NCBI RefSeq assembly: GCF_000336615.1
Contig: NZ_AOLW01000035.1
Span: 280,670-344,669 of the forward strand
Length of the DNA: 64,000 bases
Direction of reading: 5' to 3'
DNA from: Haloarcula amylolytica JCM 13557
Lineage (GTDB): Archaea; Halobacteriota; Halobacteria; Halobacteriales; Haloarculaceae
Positions 9,511 to 18,739 of the stretch are shown here, piece after piece. Under the pieces are notes generated by a model. It did not search any database, had not been told where the DNA came from, and worked only from the letters and a program-made list of their open reading frames with translations. Each line of letters begins with the position of its first letter. The stretch's first letter is position 1. The translations under genes and the position numbers were made by a program.

Positions 9511-9517
9511 ATTTATA
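9511..9517 (+). promoter_or_regulatory. TATA box for the phosphatase-fold gene
   Basis: TTTATAA lies about 35 bases before GTG 9549, within a region also serving the divergent GT4 gene. Confidence 0.5.
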
Positions 9518-9548
9518 ACTATACCATCCACTGCAAAAAGTCTGCACT

Positions 9549-10541
9549 GTGCAGACTAATATACACGAGTGGCTACGTACCCTTACAGGAGACCAAGTAG
9601 ATGGGGGCGAGGAGGGACTCCGATATTTTTTAGGTGGAGCTTATAATGGCCTATATTTCTCACTGACCACTCAGTACCCTCTCGGCACGAACATCTATGA
9701 AAAAAAGTGGGATTTACTGATCGTACTAGACGCCTGTCGTGTAGACGCGTTGCGGGAAGTCGCACCCGAATTTGAGTTTATCGACAGGGTTGATAGCGTG
9801 TGGTCCACAGGAAGCTCTTCTCATGAGTGGTTGTGTAAAACCTTCACCCAGGAACACGCAGACGAGATCTCCGACACAGTATATCTCTCTACGAATCCGC
9901 ATACTCAGCCGACATTTAAAGACGGGAAACGGCCACCGCGCAAGTACGTTGTGCCGGTTACTTGGGCAGATTGGAACGTAGTGGACGAAAGCCAGTTCAA
10001 ACTCCTGAAACAGCTTTCTCGCCACCACAGGTACGAGGACTCCTTCGATACGATCCCGCCGAATATCGTGACCGACCAAGCGATTCTTGCGGGACGAAAG
10101 CTCGACTTCGAGCGGATGATTCTTCACTATTATCAACCACACCGTCCGCATGTGGCATCCGCATACAGGGAACAGCGGGATATCACTGACGCTGAGGATC
10201 ATCCATGGGAAGCTATCGAACGTGGGGAGATATCCAAGCAAGAGGCTTGGGAGAATTATCTGGATAACCTTCGACTAGTCCTTGGCTCAATCCGTCGCCT
10301 TCTCGGTAACATAGATGCGGAGCGGGTCGCCATCACTGCTGACCACGGTGAGTTGTTCGGAGAGATGAAACAGTACGGACATCCGGAGGGGATACCACAC
10401 CCTCATCTCAAAAAGGTCCCATGGGCTATTACATCTGCCACAGATCAAAAAACCAGCAACCCGTGCGCGAGCGTTGCAGAACAAGAAAAACCATCGAAGT
10501 CAGACGTCGAGGATCGTCTAAAGCATCTTGGATATATATAA
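9549..10541 (+). CDS. Alkaline-phosphatase / sulfatase-fold protein
   Basis: A 330-residue protein with a GTG start. LLIVLDACRVDAL near residues 57-69 supplies an early Asp metal ligand, and ITADHGELFGE near 258-268 followed by YGHPEG gives the Asp, His and later His of the two-metal site. STGSSSHEW near 85-93 is the likely nucleophile loop. The layout matches the alkaline-phosphatase superfamily members found in surface-polymer clusters, which cleave or transfer phosphate, phosphoglycerol or sulfate esters. No signal peptide is seen, so it may act in the cytoplasm or be exported with a partner. Substrate unknown. The family assignment is firm and the activity is not. Confidence 0.75.
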   Translation: MQTNIHEWLRTLTGDQVDGGEEGLRYFLGGAYNGLYFSLTTQYPLGTNIYEKKWDLLIVLDACRVDALREVAPEFEFIDRVDSVWSTGSSSHEWLCKTFTQEHADEISDTVYLSTNPHTQPTFKDGKRPPRKYVVPVTWADWNVVDESQFKLLKQLSRHHRYEDSFDTIPPNIVTDQAILAGRKLDFERMILHYYQPHRPHVASAYREQRDITDAEDHPWEAIERGEISKQEAWENYLDNLRLVLGSIRRLLGNIDAERVAITADHGELFGEMKQYGHPEGIPHPHLKKVPWAITSATDQKTSNPCASVAEQEKPSKSDVEDRLKHLGYI

Positions 10542-10688
10542 TGTCTATCCTTGCTGATTGTTGAAGAGCTGAATTATTCGTTTCAGGCGATTTTCGACTG
10601 TTAGGTCAGTAGTGGGGACTATCAAATGGTAAGTATGCAGTTCACAAGATTTTGTATCGAATAACCAGATACCTATATAAAGTAACAA

Positions 10689-10697
10689 TTTATAATA
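10689..10697 (+). promoter_or_regulatory. TATA box before the 89-codon ORF and beta-helix gene
   Basis: TTTATAATA is centred about 32 bases before ATG 10725, which suggests a transcript with a very short leader starting with the 89-codon ORF. Confidence 0.45.
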
Positions 10698-10724
10698 CCA
10701 TAGTCGGGTCGAATTCGGTACAGC

Positions 10725-10994
10725 ATGTTAAGAGCGAACTACTTTGAGAAGGAAGTCGTTACTGGGGCAGGAAATCAGTGTGAAACGAGCAAAGTGAATT
10801 CGGGGAGATACGGCCGTCTCAGCCCGAGAAATACCATTAAGGAACTATTTACCGAGCGAAAAACGGTAACAGTAGAACCGGTCGTGAGAAATTCACTTGG
10901 AAAGATCGCAACCACTACCGCCGAGGCGTGGATGGGTTCTGACAACAGGGCAGACAAGTCTGAGGAGACTAACCGGGAGGTTTCCAATGAGTAG
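10725..10994 (+). CDS. Possible 89-residue small protein overlapping the beta-helix gene
   Basis: ATG 10725 follows a TATA box at the right distance, and the frame ends in TAG 10992-10994, overlapping the next start (10987) by 8 bases. The protein is hydrophilic and Thr/Glu/Arg-rich, with no signal peptide or membrane helix and no family I recognise. It could be a real small gene, a coupling leader, or a remnant of the export signal region that the downstream protein lacks. Codon use is no better than chance in this A/T-rich area. Confidence 0.35.
   Translation: MLRANYFEKEVVTGAGNQCETSKVNSGRYGRLSPRNTIKELFTERKTVTVEPVVRNSLGKIATTTAEAWMGSDNRADKSEETNREVSNE
10976..10982 (+). promoter_or_regulatory. 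Strong Shine-Dalgarno site before the beta-helix gene
   Basis: GGGAGGT sits 4-5 bases before ATG 10987. Strong ribosome sites are uncommon for first genes in haloarchaea and typical of internal cistrons. It decides the start in favour of ATG 10987 over the upstream TTG 10897. Confidence 0.65.
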
Positions 10995-13854
10995 ACCAGC
11001 CTACGTGCCCGATAGTGCTGAAGACATCACGAATCACGGTGTTGGTCGCGATCACAACCCGAATGATCCAGACCTCTCTGCCGCACGAGAAGTTTTAAAC
11101 GCGCTTCATAGTGCTATGGACGCTGCTGGTCCGAACGGATCGATATTTGTTCCGGAAGGGGCCTACTACTTCGGTAGTGAGGACGTCTACTCCCTCATCA
11201 ATCTGGGTGGAAGTCAGCCACGTGGCATCTCAGTTTACGGCGAGGGGCCTGCTAAGTCCACACTTGCAGTGACTGAACACATGGATCCTGCGGTTATCTC
11301 GAACCAGACGGCGTTTATCTACGACGGGGACGCAGACCATGGGGATGTCGAGATTCGTGGGCTTACGCTGGACGTAAACGCTCCCAATCTGGGCGATCTC
11401 AACCAGCACAGCGGCGGAGCAGATGGGTTCTCGCTTGCTGGTGATCCACTATCGTTCTCGCTATACAATGTTCGGATTACGGACACCTATACGCGGGGTA
11501 TTAGATGCAGGCAGTACCTCTCATCCGCGAAATACTGTACCTTCGACCGGATCGGCATCGAATATCACAAAGACAGCGGATCAAATACACATCCGTTTGA
11601 CTCGCTGCAGACGCCGAAAGGCAGCACCACTGTCATCGAAAACTGTAAAATAAAGAACTGTCCGGGCAGTGCAATAAATATTCGATACGGTGACGGAACC
11701 TACCGAATCCGGAACGTGTACGCCGCTGGGACAGGTAGTCAGTTCCTCAAACTCTCCGCCGGAGAGAGGGTCGAACTGCGCCGCATCAACCACACAGCAT
11801 ACACAGCGGAACTGGAATCGCTGCTCCCGGACGAGCCGAACGATGGATTCCTGGGTCGACACTTCATCCAGAGCCTGGGGGATCGTGGGGACACCAGCGT
11901 CACATTGGATATGGAACAAGTGTCGACGAAGAACCACACTTCGTATGCATTCCAAGTCCGTGATTCGGTGGGCGGCCCATCTGACATCACATGGATCGGC
12001 GATAGGATCGCGTTCGCCGGTTCGAACATGTACACTGATGATGAGGTCATCCGCGACCGACAGGGGGCAGCGTTCAAGAACGTTGATGTTGGCGAGATAT
12101 CGGTTCACGACACCGATGCGAAGGTGTTTGAAACCGAGGACTCGTACGGCTCTATCGCCACGCTCTCCACGGGTGACGTCGGTAGTGTCGGAAGTATGGG
12201 GGACATCAATGTAGGCAGTCACCTCTCTGGAGGGAGCCAGCTGAATGTGGATGTCCCAAGCGAGGACGAGGTAGGAGTGAAGAGCCAGAGTAGTACAGAG
12301 GAGGAAACGACTACTACTGAGACCGTAGACGACTCACAGAACGACCTCCCAGACTGGACAGCCCGGTGGGGCGGTGACCCTTCGGATTGGTCAGTCGTCT
12401 CGAATGATTCAACAACGGGCGACGCATATGTCGAGTTCAGTGCCAGCTCAGTTAATTCGCATGCAATGTCTTGGGACGATGTCGGTGAAAATACCGATAT
12501 CGAGGTACTTGGACTGGTCCGTGTCAGCTCGGAAGACAGCGATGGCGACGGCTGGGGCCGTTTGATCGGCCGGGGAGGCACCGACGCCAGCGGAAACATG
12601 GTCGGTTATTCGGCCTGGTTTGTTCGAAGCGATGGGAGCGTCAAGCTCCGAGTTGAGAAGGACTTCAATGGGTCACAAACCACACTTGGCGAAACTGTAG
12701 CCAATTCAAACCCCCTTGATGAATGGAGCTATCTCCGGCTCCGTATCAATGGTTCATCTGTGCAAGCCAAAAACTGGAGCTATGGCGCAACCGAGCCTGA
12801 TTCGTGGGACATAGACGTAACTGACGGGGACGTCACTAATCCGGGATGGACTGGGATCGGCTCTTGGTCGAGTGACACTCAGATGTTTGACTTCTTCAGC
12901 GTCGGTACCAGCGGTGAACCAGCCAGGCTCGACGACGCCAGGCCGGAAATCGCGTGGCAACAGCCCCTTTCTGAAGAAACAGTAGACGGTACAGTCACCT
13001 TGAAAATCAGCGTAACTGATGCCGAAGACGCTGCTGGCACCCCCACCGTCGAATATCGCGTCGACGGTGAGACGTGGTCGACTGCGTCGTTCAACTCGGA
13101 TACGGGATACTATGAGGCCAGCTGGGACACCTCAGGGCTATCAGACGGAACCCACACGCTTGATGCCACGGTGACCGACTCAGCCGGGAACACCGATTCG
13201 AGCAGCATTACCGTTACCACTGACAATAGTGGGGCCAGTCCTGTTGTCAACGGTCTATCTGTTTCACAGGTCGAGACAGATACTACGGATGCGGCCTTTG
13301 CGATTGACTGGGAGGTCAGCGATTCGGACGGAGATCTCTCAACCGTCGATCTGGGCCTGTACGATGAAACCAACAACGAGCAGGAAAATACGAAGAGTGT
13401 TGATGTCTCGGGTGGCTCAGCTACAGGAACAACGGATCTCACAGCGAGTGGAGACGACGGAACTGGAAACGAGTACACCATTGTGCTGACCGCGACAGAC
13501 AATAATGGAAACGGCACGTCTGCTACCGCGTCAGCGTCCGCATCTGGTGACGGCTTGAAACCGCAGATCGGACGATTCAGTGTCTCTGAATCCCAAAAAG
13601 GTGACGGCAAAGCTAATATCACTGTCGTGTGGGACGTGCATAGTAGTGATAGCGAACTCCGGTCAGTTGACATCGATGTCGCTGATTCAGATGCCGTGGT
13701 AGAGAGCGTCCAGTGGGAAGTCAGCGGAAATACGGCTTCAGACATCGATATGTTCAACATCGAGCAGGTCACCGAGAGCAACTACAGCATCGCACTCACA
13801 GTGGTCAATAGTAGCGGGAAGTCTGTCTCTACAACCAAATCGGTAAGCGTCTAA
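10987..13854 (+). CDS. Right-handed beta-helix protein with LamG-like and Ig-like domains
   Basis: A 955-residue modular protein. Residues about 1-430 form a pectate-lyase-like right-handed beta helix: an N-terminal cap with GSIFVPEGAYYFG, then repeated short strands with Asn and Gly turns. An acidic Thr/Glu linker (STEEETTTTETVDD) follows, then a concanavalin-like domain of about 190 residues (DWTARWGGDPSDWSVVS onward). At least three Ig-like or cadherin-like beta-sandwich domains follow to the end. The beta-helix half is a paralogue of the protein at 16020-17567. That protein has a Tat signal; this one has none visible. Family members bind or cleave acidic polysaccharide. The catalytic residues cannot be assigned by eye. 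Confidence 0.8.
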   Translation: MSRPAYVPDSAEDITNHGVGRDHNPNDPDLSAAREVLNALHSAMDAAGPNGSIFVPEGAYYFGSEDVYSLINLGGSQPRGISVYGEGPAKSTLAVTEHMDPAVISNQTAFIYDGDADHGDVEIRGLTLDVNAPNLGDLNQHSGGADGFSLAGDPLSFSLYNVRITDTYTRGIRCRQYLSSAKYCTFDRIGIEYHKDSGSNTHPFDSLQTPKGSTTVIENCKIKNCPGSAINIRYGDGTYRIRNVYAAGTGSQFLKLSAGERVELRRINHTAYTAELESLLPDEPNDGFLGRHFIQSLGDRGDTSVTLDMEQVSTKNHTSYAFQVRDSVGGPSDITWIGDRIAFAGSNMYTDDEVIRDRQGAAFKNVDVGEISVHDTDAKVFETEDSYGSIATLSTGDVGSVGSMGDINVGSHLSGGSQLNVDVPSEDEVGVKSQSSTEEETTTTETVDDSQNDLPDWTARWGGDPSDWSVVSNDSTTGDAYVEFSASSVNSHAMSWDDVGENTDIEVLGLVRVSSEDSDGDGWGRLIGRGGTDASGNMVGYSAWFVRSDGSVKLRVEKDFNGSQTTLGETVANSNPLDEWSYLRLRINGSSVQAKNWSYGATEPDSWDIDVTDGDVTNPGWTGIGSWSSDTQMFDFFSVGTSGEPARLDDARPEIAWQQPLSEETVDGTVTLKISVTDAEDAAGTPTVEYRVDGETWSTASFNSDTGYYEASWDTSGLSDGTHTLDATVTDSAGNTDSSSITVTTDNSGASPVVNGLSVSQVETDTTDAAFAIDWEVSDSDGDLSTVDLGLYDETNNEQENTKSVDVSGGSATGTTDLTASGDDGTGNEYTIVLTATDNNGNGTSATASASASGDGLKPQIGRFSVSESQKGDGKANITVVWDVHSSDSELRSVDIDVADSDAVVESVQWEVSGNTASDIDMFNIEQVTESNYSIALTVVNSSGKSVSTTKSVSV

Positions 13855-14030
13855 CAGCGGGACACACTGTCATTCGTCTCGTATCTCCGCGATAATCTGT
13901 GTGGGATGTAGGCTCTGTTTGCATTTTTCTCGGAAGAACAATAAAACGCTACAGTACAGGATAGGCGCTCCAAAACAGGTTAGGAGCGCACTAACAATCA
14001 TATTGACCATTCTATGGGCGTACAATACAA

Positions 14031-14105
14031 ATGGTGCATACGTTCTCGACGAATACTAGACCGGTCGATACAGATATCAATTCGCTGGGCAACACCTGTG
14101 GGTAA
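14031..14105 (+). other. 24-codon ORF just before the GT-C-like gene
   Basis: ATG 14031 to TAA 14105 ends 6 bases before ATG 14112. It has no coding character I can defend; it is recorded because short frames also precede other genes in this cluster. Confidence 0.12.
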
Positions 14106-14111
14106 CAATTC

Positions 14112-15920
14112 ATGAGTGAAAACTCCGAACAGACCGTTTTCACTCACTCGAGAACTACGGGAGCCATTGCAGTTGTCGGTGTCCTGCTACTTTCGATATC
14201 AACGGCTATTGCGGTAATTTCCCCTCCAGCCACCGAGTACGAGATATCGCTCTACGAATCATATCCGACTTCATTCTGGGGTTGTATCATCGGGTCTCTG
14301 TTTTCCGGGTCACTGTTGATATTTCGAAGCATCGGGAATTCGAACGAACGGTCGTGGGTCTTCGGCACTTCACTTATGTTGGCTACCGACGCGTTACTGC
14401 TACTGATGCCTCTCATACGGGGATATGTGATGTACGGAGATGCCGACCCGCTGACGCACCTCGGATACGTACAGGACATCGTCAACACAGGCACTACTGG
14501 GGCTAACATCTACCCTCTCGCTCACCTGCTTGTGCTCGCTACTGCCGACGCTACTGGACTGGAGGCTATGACATTAGCGATGCTGACGCCGGTGATTTTT
14601 TCCGCGGTATATTTTGGAGGAATGGTTTACCTCTTGTTTCAGGTAGCCGATTCGCGAAGTGGTTTCCTTCTGGGTCTCCCCTTCGTCTTGCTACCAATAC
14701 TTGGATACAGCCATTCGCTGTTTCGTCCATTCGACTTTAGCATCCTGTTGATCCCGGTTGTTTTGTACCTCTTTTTCAAGAGCCAGCGGCATCCTACTCC
14801 TGCAATTAGAGCGGTTCTGGTACTCACACTCCTGAGTACTCTCCTCTATCACCCGCTAACCGCTGTGTTCGTTACAGCAATCTTTATGCTGTACTATATT
14901 GTTCAGTATATTCCAAGAATACAGACGATATATCAGAGTCCGACGAGCGCCTTTGGGCTCTCGCTTGCGGTTATCATGAGTTGGTACTCGAATTTCCCTG
15001 GCGTTATACTGCGGTTCGATACTATCTATCGTGTCCTCTTCGGGTCGGATAGCAGCGATGCACCCGTTCAGGCGTACGCCCAAACTGCACAGGAGGCCAC
15101 ACCATCCCTGATCGATATTGTTCAGTTCATTACGTTCAGATTTGGGACCGAAATGGTACTGTTTGGTCTTGGCGGGGGCCTGTTCGGAGTCGCTCTTCTG
15201 TTCGGTCTTAAAAAGGGAGACGTGCTGGACACGCGGACCACTATGATGGGGGCAGTTGTAGGCGTGTTCGGCACTAGTGGACTCTTGTTCCTTCTTCTCG
15301 ACCTGATCGTCACACAGGAGCGCCCCTGGCAGGTGGCCAAAATTGGCGCGGTGCTTTTGCTTGGACCCTTGTTCCACATAATTCGGATCCGCCTCGGGCA
15401 ACCCAGCCGGTCGTTACTTGCCCGCAGCACAAAGCCAGCGATCACTCTTACAGTATTGGTACTCATTGTACTGTCCACGCTCACACTGTTTCCATCACCG
15501 CTGTCAGGAATGACTAACGACCAGGTCACAGCGATGGAAGTCGAGGGCAGCGAGTGGCTCACCGAACACGAGACCGGAAACAGAGAGCTCTATCATTTCG
15601 ATATAGAGTACCGACGGTTCCACCACGCAGAACACGGTGTGAGCGAAGGGCTACCATTCTGGGAGGTGTTTCTCCCACCCCATTTCAATTACACAACCAG
15701 TCAGTACTTCGGCCAGAACTACGGTAGCGGTAAGTACGTGATGATCAACAGAAAAGGCCGAATCTTCTATCAGGAGACGTACCCGGATTATCCGCAGCGG
15801 TGGAAATACACGTCACAGGATTTCCAGCGTTTTAATCGGGACAGAACAGTTGACCGATCCTACGACAACGGTGATATCAGGATCTATCTGGCTAACGGAA
15901 CCAAGATGGAGGGGACGTAG
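14112..15920 (+). CDS. Polytopic membrane protein, GT-C glycosyltransferase-like
   Basis: A 602-residue protein with about a dozen hydrophobic helices, ending in a hydrophilic domain of about 125 residues. After the first three helices, the loop MYGDADPLTHLGYVQDI near residues 98-114 carries a D-x-D that resembles the catalytic loop of GT-C enzymes, which use lipid-linked sugars on the outer face of the membrane. The tail (ELYHFDIEYRRFHHAEHG onward) would lie outside. It could be a polyprenyl-phosphate-sugar-dependent transferase or a polymerase for the glycan. The exact family is not recognised; the fold assignment is an inference from topology and one loop. Confidence 0.6.
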   Translation: MSENSEQTVFTHSRTTGAIAVVGVLLLSISTAIAVISPPATEYEISLYESYPTSFWGCIIGSLFSGSLLIFRSIGNSNERSWVFGTSLMLATDALLLLMPLIRGYVMYGDADPLTHLGYVQDIVNTGTTGANIYPLAHLLVLATADATGLEAMTLAMLTPVIFSAVYFGGMVYLLFQVADSRSGFLLGLPFVLLPILGYSHSLFRPFDFSILLIPVVLYLFFKSQRHPTPAIRAVLVLTLLSTLLYHPLTAVFVTAIFMLYYIVQYIPRIQTIYQSPTSAFGLSLAVIMSWYSNFPGVILRFDTIYRVLFGSDSSDAPVQAYAQTAQEATPSLIDIVQFITFRFGTEMVLFGLGGGLFGVALLFGLKKGDVLDTRTTMMGAVVGVFGTSGLLFLLLDLIVTQERPWQVAKIGAVLLLGPLFHIIRIRLGQPSRSLLARSTKPAITLTVLVLIVLSTLTLFPSPLSGMTNDQVTAMEVEGSEWLTEHETGNRELYHFDIEYRRFHHAEHGVSEGLPFWEVFLPPHFNYTTSQYFGQNYGSGKYVMINRKGRIFYQETYPDYPQRWKYTSQDFQRFNRDRTVDRSYDNGDIRIYLANGTKMEGT

Positions 15921-16019
15921 CAAAACCACTACAGGATCGAATCCTGTCTGAGTATGCCAGACTGGATTTTCTCATTCAATTTAATTGCCACTTCAATCAC
16001 CTCCTGAACAGGAGTTGGA

Positions 16020-17567
16020 TCACCTCTTCCGGTTACCCGAATTTACGGTTACGTCTTCACCGGAGGCGACTGAGCTCACTCCTACCTCTTTTATGCTGGG
16101 AACCGATGGACTGAAGCGTTCTTGGCCTTGGTTGTTTGCGTTGATGGTAACGTCACCTGCGTTCCCAATTCCATCTGTGTTGGAGTGGTTGAATGTATCT
16201 ATCGTGCCTTGAGAACTGGTGAACATGAATGCCTTAGCCTTCGAATTGTGTATAGATAGCCGATCAATGTCGATGTTGGAGAACTTCCCAACGCCATGGT
16301 CGCGAATGACTGCCTCGTCCCGAACACGGTTGGTATTATAAATCGCAATCATGTCTCCCTTCCATATCACGTTCATCGGGCCATCTCCGATGGCGTCCTG
16401 TGCTTGGAACGCGTAATCAGACATGTCTCTAGAGAGAACGTTGTCCATGATGACGGTCGTCGGAGTGGTTCCTCGGTTCCCGAGGTTATTAATGAAAAAC
16501 CGGCCGTGGAAATCGGGCCCGATATCCCGCTTATCGACCTTCTGCTCTAAAGAGGGGGTGTTCGCTCTGTGATAGATGTTTTTCAGTTCTATGACCTTGC
16601 CCGCGGACATTTTACACAGCCCAGACCCCGTACCACTGATATAGCAGTTGTGAATTTTGGTGACTCCATCGCCAAATCTAATATTGATCGCGTTTCCGGC
16701 ACAGTCGATGAAACAGCTGTTCTTGACAGTAAACTCGTCGCCTGCCTGCGGTCGGACAGAGATATGGTGAGAGTTCGATTTTCCGTTGGTCGCGTTGTGG
16801 CGCCCGATTCCGTTATCCTGGAACGTACAGTTTGTGACTGATCTGAGGACAGCACGGCCACGAACCCCCGCTAAATGCCACCCTCGTATCCATGCGCGCT
16901 TGAGATGGAAATTACCGTTTTTCGACATTTGGAGTCCCCAGGAGCCCCCGTTGTTCTCGGCGAGTCCGCTGACGTTTTCGTAGTTCCCGTCCAGTTTGAC
17001 ATCTGCGATCTCGACGGTCCCGTGATCGTATCCGTCGTACCAGATAAAGCCGCTCTGGTTTGGACGATTTTCACCAGAAGCGTGTCTGGTAATTGCCAAT
17101 GTTGATTTGTTCGCCCCCTCTCCGATGATAGAAATACCAGCAGGCACGGTTTCACCGAACTCCACGTACGGGCTATAGCCTGAATCGTCACCGCCAAAAT
17201 AGTACTCTCCTTCAGGAACAAATATTGTTCCTCCATGGCCGGCAGCCCTTGCAGCCTTGAGAATGGCGTTGAGATTTCGCTTCGCTGCTGCCGCACTGAG
17301 ATCGTTCGGATTCGGCTCCGAACCGTAGTCACTGATATTTTCGGCGTCTTGGACTACTTCTGGCTCATCAGTCGGTCCCGTGGGCGTTGCAGTCTGCTGA
17401 ACCGACGCCTTAGCAGACTTTTCAGTCCTGCTCCCGTCTGGTGGTTCACCAGCACCCCTATCGAAACCCGGTAACCAGGTGTAGAGTAGGCCTGTGATGA
17501 TAGTCACTATACTTCCAACGAAAGCGATAAGTCTGCGTCGACTGACCTCCCCAGAGCCACTTGTCAT
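16020..17567 (-). CDS. Tat-exported right-handed beta-helix protein
   Basis: A 515-residue reverse-strand protein. The N-terminus (SRRRLIAFVGSIVTIITGL) is a twin-arginine signal or signal anchor, with a Thr/Pro linker after it. From about residue 85 it aligns by eye with the beta-helix half of the protein at 10987-13854. Shared features are PNDLSAA near the start, TIFVPEGEYYFGG, GNAINIRFGDG, DEAVIRD and the final EVGV motif. It lacks the LamG and Ig-like tail. The expected role is binding, trimming or lysis of the surface glycan outside the membrane. It faces the GT-C-like gene tail to tail with a gap of 99 bases. Confidence 0.82.
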   Translation of the reverse strand: MTSGSGEVSRRRLIAFVGSIVTIITGLLYTWLPGFDRGAGEPPDGSRTEKSAKASVQQTATPTGPTDEPEVVQDAENISDYGSEPNPNDLSAAAAKRNLNAILKAARAAGHGGTIFVPEGEYYFGGDDSGYSPYVEFGETVPAGISIIGEGANKSTLAITRHASGENRPNQSGFIWYDGYDHGTVEIADVKLDGNYENVSGLAENNGGSWGLQMSKNGNFHLKRAWIRGWHLAGVRGRAVLRSVTNCTFQDNGIGRHNATNGKSNSHHISVRPQAGDEFTVKNSCFIDCAGNAINIRFGDGVTKIHNCYISGTGSGLCKMSAGKVIELKNIYHRANTPSLEQKVDKRDIGPDFHGRFFINNLGNRGTTPTTVIMDNVLSRDMSDYAFQAQDAIGDGPMNVIWKGDMIAIYNTNRVRDEAVIRDHGVGKFSNIDIDRLSIHNSKAKAFMFTSSQGTIDTFNHSNTDGIGNAGDVTINANNQGQERFSPSVPSIKEVGVSSVASGEDVTVNSGNRKR

Positions 17568-18022
17568 ATCAAATATGCGAGAGTTGTGATACCCGATATA
17601 TTGGATCGATTGGAGTGGTACAAACGATGGAGGAACGTGATCATTGCTCTCGTCTCAAGGTAATATGCTCGGGACATTAGTATAGGCTTCCTACATAGAA
17701 ACTCGAATAAAGTCCTCAGTCCTATCTTTCGCATTCCCTTCGACGGGAGCCAAACTCACTTTCAAAATTCAAATGCTGGTTTTAAATACACATGGCACGG
17801 TTGAGAGAGTTGCTGAGATGTACTGAAGCCTGAATAGCTTCCATCTTTGGTATAGTGGAAATGATATCGGTCAGTTATATTAATATCAAACGAAAGGCAT
17901 ACTTGGAATCCTCTTATGAGTTCTCCTCGACTCTGGCCCATGCACCGGGGTCACTGTTCAGTTCAGAACAACGTTTTGCATCGCTCTGAGGCAACTCGTT
18001 AAACGAAGGACTGTAAGTTCCC
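17568..18022. other. Intergenic region between the beta-helix gene and the Tat fragment
   Basis: A/T-rich with no defensible frame. I looked for a continuation of the short Tat protein in other reverse frames and saw no clear beta-helix or lipoprotein sequence. Confidence 0.35.
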
Positions 18023-18247
18023 TTACACGTACTCACTAAAATCCGTCATGTGAGTGTTGCTCTCTTGACCGAACGAGGTACTTGCACCTAGACTCCCCAC
18101 TCCGATGGCTGCGGTTATCGCTGCTAGCCCGAACTGGAAGAAAGATCTCCGGTTAAGATGAACTTTACCTCTCTCATTTGCTGTTAGAGTGGTTGTGCGT
18201 CCCGGAATCTTGTTATCGTCAGCAGTTGGTTTGTGCTTATCGGACAT
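18023..18247 (-). pseudogene. Short Tat-signal protein, probably a truncated exported protein
   Basis: A 74-residue reverse-strand frame. LNRRSFFQFGLAAITAAIGVG near residues 31-51 is a clear Tat signal peptide, ending around GASTSFGQ. Only about a dozen residues of mature sequence follow (NTHMTDFSEYV) before the stop. An exported protein this short is unusual, so I read it as the 5' stump of a larger Tat substrate whose body has been lost. A TATA box at 18268-18278 fits a leaderless start at ATG 18247 rather than ATG 18253. A true exported micropeptide is the alternative. Confidence 0.55.
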
Positions 18248-18267
18248 ACACATATGAGTGGAGTAGG

Positions 18268-18278
18268 TATATACTAAT
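18268..18278 (-). promoter_or_regulatory. TATA box for the short Tat-signal ORF
   Basis: On the reverse strand the sequence reads AGTATATACCT, centred about 26 bases before ATG 18247, so the stump still carries a promoter. Confidence 0.45.
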
Positions 18279-18739
18279 TAGCCGTTCTCACACGGTATAA
18301 ACGTACTACGTGTGTCTTTACTTCCCATGTACTTAGAGTAGTTATCAATTATACCCTCAAAACCCATCGACTTGATACGCAAGACAATTAGATATAATAT
18401 GGTAATTGTATTATATTTACAGTAGGATATAGTTACCGGGCGGGTCGGGGCGGGTTGATGTGGTTTAGAGGCTGAGATCTGCTATGTGCAGGTGGGGAGA
18501 CCGGTTTACTCGAAACAAAGCAATGTTACAGACCGAGATAGAGCAACTTCAAGAGAACACATAACGGACTCAGCTTCGGCACGCCTCGGGAGTATCAGAT
18601 GTATACTAATATTCCCGTCAAGGATACAGTGCAACGATTCGATGTCGATGAGCAGCGATAGGCCAACGGACACGGTACCATCGTCGAGATGGAGAGAAGC
18701 ATCTAAGATTGGGACAGCCGCCGTACATAATCCGCTCCG
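18279..18739. other. Intergenic region before the GT4 and heparinase operon
   Basis: Strongly A/T-rich up to about 18430, then a G-rich patch (GGGCGGGTCGGGGCGGG) at about 18437-18453. No reading frame or RNA gene is convincing. The promoter of the following GT4 gene must lie here. Confidence 0.35.

Noticed and set aside
13110..13781. 223-codon reverse frame in the Ig-like part of the beta-helix gene
   Set aside because: Ser/Val-rich shadow of repeated acidic codons on the forward strand.
13900..13960. GGCTCTGTTTGCA as an insertion-sequence end
   Set aside because: It recalls some insertion-sequence ends, but no matching inverted end or transposase fragment is near.
18437..18453. G-rich patch GGGCGGGTCGGGGCGGG as a quadruplex or regulatory signal
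   Set aside because: Four G-runs could fold, but one isolated patch without conservation data or position near a start is not enough.
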